A stretch of DNA of 64,000 bases from Gorsachius magnificus (taxonomy: Eukaryota; Chordata; Aves; Pelecaniformes; Ardeidae): positions 2,251,385 through 2,315,384 of the forward strand of contig CM067084.1 of the NCBI GenBank assembly GCA_034008185.1. Reading direction: 5' to 3'. Shown here piece after piece: positions 15,001 through 24,000 of the stretch (position 1 is its first letter; each line of letters opens with the position of its first letter). A program made the position numbers and the translations under genes. Below the pieces are notes generated by a model, which saw only the letters and a list, made by a program, of their open reading frames with translations, had not been told where the DNA came from and ran no database searches.

Positions 15001-18000
15001 TAACCAGAGTTACAGTACTTCTCTCTGAAGTACAGCCCCCAGCTGGTGCACTTTGTGTCCTGAACACTACCACACTGCAGTTGCTCACCAACCTGGCACT
15101 CCATTTGTCTGTGACATTCAGTCCTCATTTTCTTCACTGTGTTTTCCATGTGCTGCAATTGCATGTTTTTGTTGTCTAGTTCTCTCCTTAGATGGTCAAT
15201 GGTGATGCTGTTGGCAGTGTTCCGATCCCAGAATTGCTTGTTCTGCTCTTTTTCTAGACTTAGTTCTACCTCTTTTTTATGAAGTTCAGTCTGCAAGAAA
15301 TTAAAGCCATCTCCCTCCTTGAATCACATTTAGGATTTTTTTATTCTTTCTCTTAACTTTAGCAACAGTGAATGACATGGTTACATATCTGAATAGGGAC
15401 TGCTGCAGGGATTTACACTTAGCACAAGCCAGGAATATTGGCTAAACTAGTCTGACACCTCCTACACGTTTTCATCCAAGAAAGCAGTAACTTTCAACTT
15501 CATACGCTGCTGCTAGAATTATTCTGAAGCAAGTAACACTTCAGTGCTCAAGTCTTTCATGTCATTTATATCTATCCCCAAATCAGTATAAGCTACAAAA
15601 TGAAGTAAGATTATATTGAGTCACTATCAACTGAAAACCAACGAAGCACCGTATTACGCGCCAAGGAAGGCTGCTCTTGATTAATACCCATCTTTACCAC
15701 TAATAGGAATTGTTCACTGCTTGTTTCGTTTCATGTAGTAATTCGTCACGTGTTCTCCAGAGCTTAAACCTTTTCCACCTCAGACATAATCCTAACAGTA
15801 CATAATTGAAATTATAAATGATAATTTAAAATGTAACTAGTATTAAAAATAGTGACATACAATTTCAGAGCTACTAATTTCAAAAATATGAATTTAAAAT
15901 GTGCCCAAACTGAATTATCAATAGGGACTTCTGCTAATCATAACTTTTGCTATTATTAACTATCTGCATATTGTTAAAGCTGAAGTAGAGAAATAAGTAG
16001 GACGCTCAGAGAATGGCAGAATGAAAACATGTGCTGAAGACACAGAAACAAAGGGAGTCCTAAAATTACACTCCTAACCTTCAATTATGCAATGATTATT
16101 CTGACTCCAGTCTTCTCTATAGCTATGTACAATCAGTAGGAAAAGATTTACACTAACATATTCTTCAATGGGAGAACACCATATGGAATGAAGTAATTTC
16201 AACATCTCCTTCAGAAGCACTGAGACACTTAACTGGACAAACAAAGCTAATGAAACCACAAAACTAATATCCCAAAATCCAGTCATTAAGGAATAATCTC
16301 ATGTAAGAAGAAAAGCAAGGCTAATTACAGTACATGAAGCCAGTTGTGATGAAACCAACCCTTTGTGGCAATTTTTTTTTATGCTGTGTGTTCAATTTTT
16401 GAGTATTCTCAATCAGTTACAAAGGAACGTTTAGAGCTGTTTGTTAGGAAAATCCCAGATATGTCTTGCAAAATATGTGTTAAGGGACCAAGGTTCCTTA
16501 ACAGAGGGATCTAAACTGTGAGGTTAAAGTGTAGGTGGCTCAGCATCTTTAATATGATTTGCATGGGATTCAAGAATTTTGAGTTTATGACAAAGTTAAT
16601 CTTAATCCTGAACGTCCTGCATTGCTAATGGCAAAGGCCTTTGGGAAACTTTCTTCACAGCTCTAATTCAAATTTCTAGTAAAAAATAATCCTCAAACTT
16701 AAATATGAGGGCTACTGCACTTCGGAAACAAGCCATGTGCAAATCTGACCACCAGCAGTAAGGAGGGGCTTATAGAAAGCAGGATTTTCTTCGATACTAT
16801 CACTTGTTTTTACCAACAATTGATGAATCCAGTCATTCAGATTTCCAGATTCTTGGCTGCGTTGATCCTGTTCTGTTGGAGCTTCAGCTATCTCAGAATG
16901 AGCTAGGTGCAACTGCTTCTCAAGATCTTTAACCTAGAATAAAGATAAATATTCATTAAGAATTATCTTATTGTATTCTATTTTAAATAGTACATGGAAT
17001 CTCTTCTGGTTTTCTTCTGGGTTCTACTCGAAAGAAGTCCAAATGTCATCTTTTGGCTCAGCAGTTATTCCCTAGCTGTATGTCTTCTTCAAGTCATTAA
17101 GCTCAATTTCAGTGCAGAGTTAACTGAGGTTCCTGAGAAGAAACTGGCTTCCACCCTGATCCACAGCTCTTCAAAAATTCCTTACCTACACTGTAAACAT
17201 TGAATGGAATGGGAAAGGAGCCACTTTAGAAAGGAGTTCAAGCTCCTTGCTTGATTTGCAGTTAGAAAATATAATGCAAGTGTAACTAAAATGCAATTTA
17301 TATGGAATCACTCAATGAGAAAATACACAAAATCTCCTACAGTGCACTTCTAATAAACACTTTAGGATCTGCGATCTCTCTTTTGGCTAACACCAAAATC
17401 TGGGCATTTCCTTTCTACTTCCTTAAAAATGTTTCTTCAGCTAGCGACAAAAGCAATAATCTCCTCCCTTCCTCTTCTGCCCCGCACCCCCTCTTTCCTG
17501 CATCTGATTATAGTGATGACATAATTCTTTTTAATTAGTAATGGATCATTTATGCAGGGCTAGTCCCAAAACCTCATGTCCTTCACCAAATGGGGGCTGG
17601 GAACATCAGGATATGAGAGGATGTTGTCAAGGAAACTTCTGAAAATCTTACTAAGTTTTCCTTCCCTAAAATTGGATAAAATCAGTAATCTTCTCTTCCT
17701 AGAACTCCAATGCCTAAGCAGCAGCAGGACATTATCAGGGCTTTTTCTTCCTGTAATTGCCTGAGCTCCTTTTTGAAAGAAGTTTCTCTCACCTTGTGAG
17801 GCCCTCCATCAGGAGAAATCTCAGTAAATCTTAGATTACTTCTCCTGGAAACCCTCCTTATGCAACTTCTCCATATTTCCAACACAAAATCTAAGCCTGA
17901 AGAACACCCTCTACAGAACTCAACGACCTTGCACAGCATTATCAATAGGCTTTCACAGACAGTGACAGAAAGAGCTGTCCTCACACGGGGCCTTTCCTGC

Positions 18001-21000
18001 ACAATTAAGTTAATTTAGGGAGAATTTGGTCCCAAGCATATATTCAGCCATATTCACTTTGTGTTTAATGATACAGTGAAGTTCTTCAGAAGCACCTAGG
18101 CATAACAGCATGTCTTATGTAGCTAAAGCAGGGAGGTATATTTCTTCACTGTGAATACATTAAGAAATCTACATGCAAACATGTTTTGCTCCAAGTGGTA
18201 GTCACTTTCTCTGAAAGGATATGGCTTCTGGCAGTGTATGAGATGACAGACCAGTCTACAACACTTTTTAATAAAGGTATTAACATAGGCATATCCAAAT
18301 AGAATACTCACATATTTACATTTATATCCACTAAGTGGGTAAGTACCAGATTTTCTGACTGCTGAAACTATCTGGTATCAACAACTTACACTGGCTTTAG
18401 TTTTCACCCACTCCCTTGGAGATTTTAGTTGCTAAGGTGTTTTCCTACCAGAGAAGCTGTGGAGAAATGCTTGCTGTAAAAGAGGGGCATACAGTTGTAA
18501 GAGCTTTATTTAGATACTCCCTCACACCTTCACAGGAATGACTCCACATAACAGCCTGAGCTCAAATGATCTCCAGCTATCAACTTGTCTCTCACTAAAA
18601 TCTACCTTAGCAATTCAGCATATTACACTTCCTATTGAAAAGCAATTTTTATCGGACCAAGTAGTATATTCTTTTATAGATATAAACCCAACATTTTCTG
18701 GAGTTGGTAGACTGTGAAAAATAGCCTTAAATTGATTCCCAATTTCCAATTTTACATCTGTTATGAGGTAAACATTATGAAAGGGAGCATTGCCTAAGGA
18801 ATATACACTACAGTTATAGCTATATACATGATACAACCTTATGCTGTGCACTGCATGATTTAAACCAAAGAATTGAGGTAAAAAGACCTAATATGGAAAG
18901 CAGACCATATAATGTACTGTTCCTCGAGAATGAAATACAATTATGGAGATTAATTTACAAATTCCCCATAGTTCAGTTGTTATGCTGTGAAAGTCACCTT
19001 TGGAACTGACTAGTGTGAGTTTTAATACATGTGAACCAAGAGAATTGATAAAGGTGGAAACCTACAGAAATTATAAACCACAATATCCTTCCTGCTCTGC
19101 TTTATAGCACAAGTACACGTAACACCACCCCTCCGCAGGCTTGACCTGCACATCCCTGCCATTCCATTCTCAGACCTTTTTGGATCAGAGACTATCAGCT
19201 CTGCCAAACTTCATGGCACTCCTGTGACCTGAACTTTCCCTTTCCAGTACTATGTAGGAGAAGGATGCCTAAATCCCCATGACTTGTAACCTAAGCTGAA
19301 TTTGGATCCATCATTTCTGCATGGGTCAGCTCCACTAATTTTTAAAGGGAGTGGAAAGCAACTGTTTTCAGGTAATTTTCTATAGAAAACATGAATTATC
19401 TTTCACAAAAATAAGAAAGAATTTGAAGATATTCAAACTGTTTATAAAACTGGAATCCAAAGCAGTGAAATAAGTGAAAGACACAGCAGAAGTGATATGG
19501 AAATGGGATATAAAATGCTGCAGTTAGTGACATGGCAGAGATTGTGTGGTGGGACTGCAAGAAGTTCTCTCCATTTGTCTGCAGTAATTCCCTGCTGTAC
19601 TACCTGGAAAAAAGTTGGTCTTCAGGGAGAAACATGGTTAAAAATAGTTTCTCAAGACTAATGATTTCTAGTGGGATTAAGAAATGGTTTGAGTAACAGG
19701 TGCTGGCCAGCCTGCCTTTTTTGCCTGCTTATAAGAAGCCTTTGGATTTCAATGAATGTTAAAGACTTTTAACTCACAACAGGATGTCTCTGGGCACCTG
19801 AATGCTTCTCAAACGCTGCTGGAATCTCTATATTCTCCCACCCTTGCACTTACCAAGACAAAGTTACCAAAGAATTTTTCTGGGCATTATGCTTAAATAA
19901 GAAGCTATTTTTACTGCCAGTTTTTTTCCTGATAGATTCTCTAGTGGTATAGTGGAACAAAGTTCTTGTCCTGCAAGTGCAAGTGATGTTTGTAGTGCAA
20001 AATCATCCTACGTATTTCCAAAAGACATCATTTATGCTATGCTCTCAATAAATTCGGCAAACTATTCTGTGTTCACTAAGTTTTGCAAAGCTATTTTGTG
20101 TTAATACAAATAGAGTTAAGGATAATGTAATTTATCTTATTGTCCGCACAGTTTTTCTGAAGCAATCCCTTACCAAAAGACTTCCCTTACATATCCAGAA
20201 CATTTCAGATACCCACATACCCAGTTTCGTTGGCACTGTTGCTAACCCACAAATCCGACTCTAACACACCTTGTCTTCATACGTCCTCTTAGCGTCTCGT
20301 AATTCAGAATGCAGCTGAGAAACTGTAGATTCCAGGTGACTAACTTGATGTGGATGCACTGAATTCTGATTTCTTGTTTGTTCTCTGAGAAAAGTTTTAG
20401 GTGAAGAAATTAGAAACTCTAAGAACCATGAAAGCACGAAACATTTGTCTGTTGTTGTTTTCACTGCAATCAGTGTGACTGCTGAAACTTACTGAAGTAT
20501 GATTATCATTCACAGTGGGTTCACATAAAAATTACACCTTCTTACTGGCTAGATTTGCTCTTGGATACCTATCTCACATAAAATTACATACATTGAAATC
20601 TTGATGCTTTTTATTCCTGATAACTCATTTATGTTCAAGCAAGTTCTAAGAAAGCTAAGTCCGCTCTCAAATGCACCCCGACTACTCTACAAACAGAACT
20701 GAGAAGCATTTTGCTATCAGTCTCAGCTATACAAGTCAGAAATTAATGAATACTGATATTTAAATCTCATCTTAAGTTTGTAACGCTGCATGGCATGTCC
20801 TTGTTTTTTTAACTGATACATTGAACACTGACTTCTGAGTCATCAAATGGCCGGTAAGAATTAGTCTTTTTATTCTCACTCAATTGTTACCAAAGTCAAC
20901 AGTACCAGCATAGCTATTTATCCCAAATGAAAATTACCCTTTCTTTAAAATTATTGTTCATTGCTATTTCTACGTGTATGCAAACAACCCAACTGTTTAC

Positions 21001-24000
21001 CCATTTTTGTTTGTGATTCAACCGACAATGCTGCCGGAAATGAATTTTGTATCTGAATCCACAGAACATTTAGAAGGCAAAGGTCATGGTGCAACTCAGC
21101 CACCTAGAACTGCACTCAGCCACGGCTCTTAGCTTACGTACTCCTCCATCCCTTAACTCTAGCCATGTACTCCGCAGAAACTCTTCACAAGTCAGCTAAC
21201 AGAGATTCATCATTCCAAAAGCTGGTGGCAAGAACAGAGCTGACATTTTGAGCCAGTCCGAACTTCCACTGACTTCGCTGGCCTTACTCTTCTTGTGAGC
21301 CGCAGCAGTCTGAGAAGGGAACCAGCCCGAGTCTCTCGATTCTCAGAGTCTGCCTAATGCATGGCTATTTTGCCTCTCCCCTATATAGCATGGTTTAACG
21401 GTTTTTTATTTCTTCCCTTTCTTATTTCATGACATAATTTATGCAAGGACTGCTTAACTCTTGAAATAAAGACACTAAGAAACCAAAAGCGTAGGGCAGA
21501 GAGTAGAGTATACTAGCAGCATAAGCTTTCTCTCAAATTAAGGTTACTCTTAACATTTTCTACACTATAATCAAAAAAACATACTGAATGATCTCCATCT
21601 GGCTTTGGGTACTATTTGCATAGCTGCATGCACTGTTAGCTTTATCAGCTAGTGCTGCCACCTCCTGTTCATGCTCGCTTATTAGCTGCTCAATCGTGTT
21701 TCAAGAATACTGGTTATAATTTGAGACTTGGCAAATAATAACTTCTCCACTGAACAGGTAATGGTATTTTTCATCATCAGAAATGTAATCATTTTGATGT
21801 TCTATTATGAACGAAACAGTATGTATCGGGTTATTGACCCTTTTATTTTGAACAGGTTACTGTATATTTCATAGAATCATAGAATCATGGAATGTTTTGG
21901 GTTGGAAGGGACCCCTAGAGGTCATCTAGTCCAACCCCCCAGCAGTGAGCAGGGACACCTCCAACTAGATCAGGTTGCTCACAGCCCCGTCCAACCTGGC
22001 CTGGAATGTTCCCAGGGATGGGGCCTCCACCACCTCTCTGGGCAACCCGTTCCAGTGCTTCACCACCCTTATTGTAAAGAATTTCCTCCTTATATCCAGT
22101 CTAAACCTACCCTGCTTCAGTTTAAAACCATTACCCCTTGTCCTGACACAGCTGGCCCTACTAAAAAGCTTGTCCCCCCCTTTCCTCTGGGCCCCCTTGA
22201 AGCCCTGAGCGGCCGCACTCAGCTCTGCCCGCAGCCTCCTCTGCTCCAGGCTGAGCACCCCCAACTCTCCCAGCCTGGCCTCAGAGCAGAGGGGCTCCAG
22301 CCCTCGGAGCATTTTTGTGGCCCTCCTCTGGACCCGCTCCAACAGGTCCATGTCCTCCTTGTGCTGAGGGCTCCAGGTGGATAGCTAGGGAAATTAGGAC
22401 TTCTAGAACAAGGAAGGACAAAGCTCTTAGTGAAATTAGTAAGAAAATGCCAAAGTGATTACTTTCAATCTTTTCTTTTAAGGGTGGAACTGGTCTCCCA
22501 ACAAATTCTAGACGTCCACCTAAGCGACCAATCACACTTACAAAAGTAAGGTGTACAGATTCTGCCAAAATAGTACTTTTTGAGACAGTGAATAAAACAG
22601 GAAATTATCAGCATGGAAGGAAAAAGCAGCAGAAAGTCAAGAGTAAATTGAACATCTGGAATGGAACAATTTGTAAGTCCTCAAAAACATCGCTTGCTGC
22701 TCCCCAGCCACTCCCCTCCTCCAACATTGTCATCATCAGAAAAGAATTATCTGTGAAACATGGAAAAACATCTATTTATGTTTTATGAATAAATTAATGG
22801 AGAACAGGTACCTATTTTGATGTTGCTGAAGCAGAAGTTGGTTTTGGGTCTGTGAAACTTTTTTCAGTGACTCAAGTTCTTCTTCCACCTATTGTAAACA
22901 GATGACAATGCTAATGCCTGAAGAAAAGACAGTCTAAACAGTAGATTTCAAAGTGTAATTTCCATCTTTTTCTTTTTACCTTGAATTGTGAAAACATGCA
23001 CAACACACGTTAAATTGCAGCAATAAACCCCACCTCAAGTTGAGGACAGTGTAAAAGGCTGGCATACCAGCACCTCCCATCTTAACTGCAAAGCAGCATT
23101 TGTACCTCTTTATGCCATAACCGCTTCCTTAGGCCAGTTTAGAAAGGAGCTCATGAAGGTTTCAAAAATATTTTCTAAAAAACAGAACACAGAATGAGGG
23201 AAGGAAAAGTAGCGCTTTCTTCACATACCAGGACAACCTTTTCTTTGAGGTATGACACCTCCGAGTCTAAATGTCGCAGGATGTCAGCAAATGCTGTGCT
23301 CAGGTTGTGGATGTGTAGGCTGGTAATATTCTCATACTCATAGAGTTTCTTGCCTGTGCTGTCTTCGTAGTCCATTAGGATGCCACGTAGTTCCAGAAGT
23401 ACTTCCTCGTGGCTGTGTACCATCTTTCTCAGATGCTCGGTTTGGCTGTCAGCCTCCCTCAGCATCTCCTCCTGCAGCTGGTTGGTAGCTTCCAGCTCCT
23501 GAATAGTATTTTTCAGTTGTATTTTTACATTCTCTTGGCTCTGGGATTCTTTTTGTCTGAGTTTGGAAACCAAAGAAATAATTTAAAAAAAACAGGATTC
23601 ACAACATGGATTTTTATCCTAATAGCTGTAGTACTTAAGTTGATTAACTGCTGTTCGTTACAACTACATAATAAGCAATTTTCTAAACCAAGCTGTCATA
23701 GTCTCATTGTCTGCATACCTGAGGGCAAGTTTCTCACTTAGGAGATCTGGTATGCCTCTCACAGCCCACATATATTCTCTCCATAATACATCTGGCTTGC
23801 CCTTCATACCTGGTATCCTGAAGCACATCTCTTTCCGATTGCACTTCCATCAGTTTAGTCTGCAAATCAGCAATGATGAGTCTTAAGTTGATTTTCTGTT
23901 GTTCATGTAGCTCAGTGGTCTAAAGGAGAAAAAAAGCAAACCACCAAGCCAAACCAACCAAAATACTGAATACATAACCTAAAAAAAAAGAGTCAGAGAG

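Noticed and set aside
14883..15179. 98-codon plus-strand open frame
   Set aside because: It overlaps CCDC158 exon 8 in antisense and has no motif of its own.
19935..19990. tRNA-like stretch (TAGTGGTATAGTGG followed by GTCCTGC)
   Set aside because: It resembles a tRNA D-arm/A-box, but there is no B-box (GGTTCGA-like) and no closing acceptor stem, so it is not a tRNA gene; at best a remnant.
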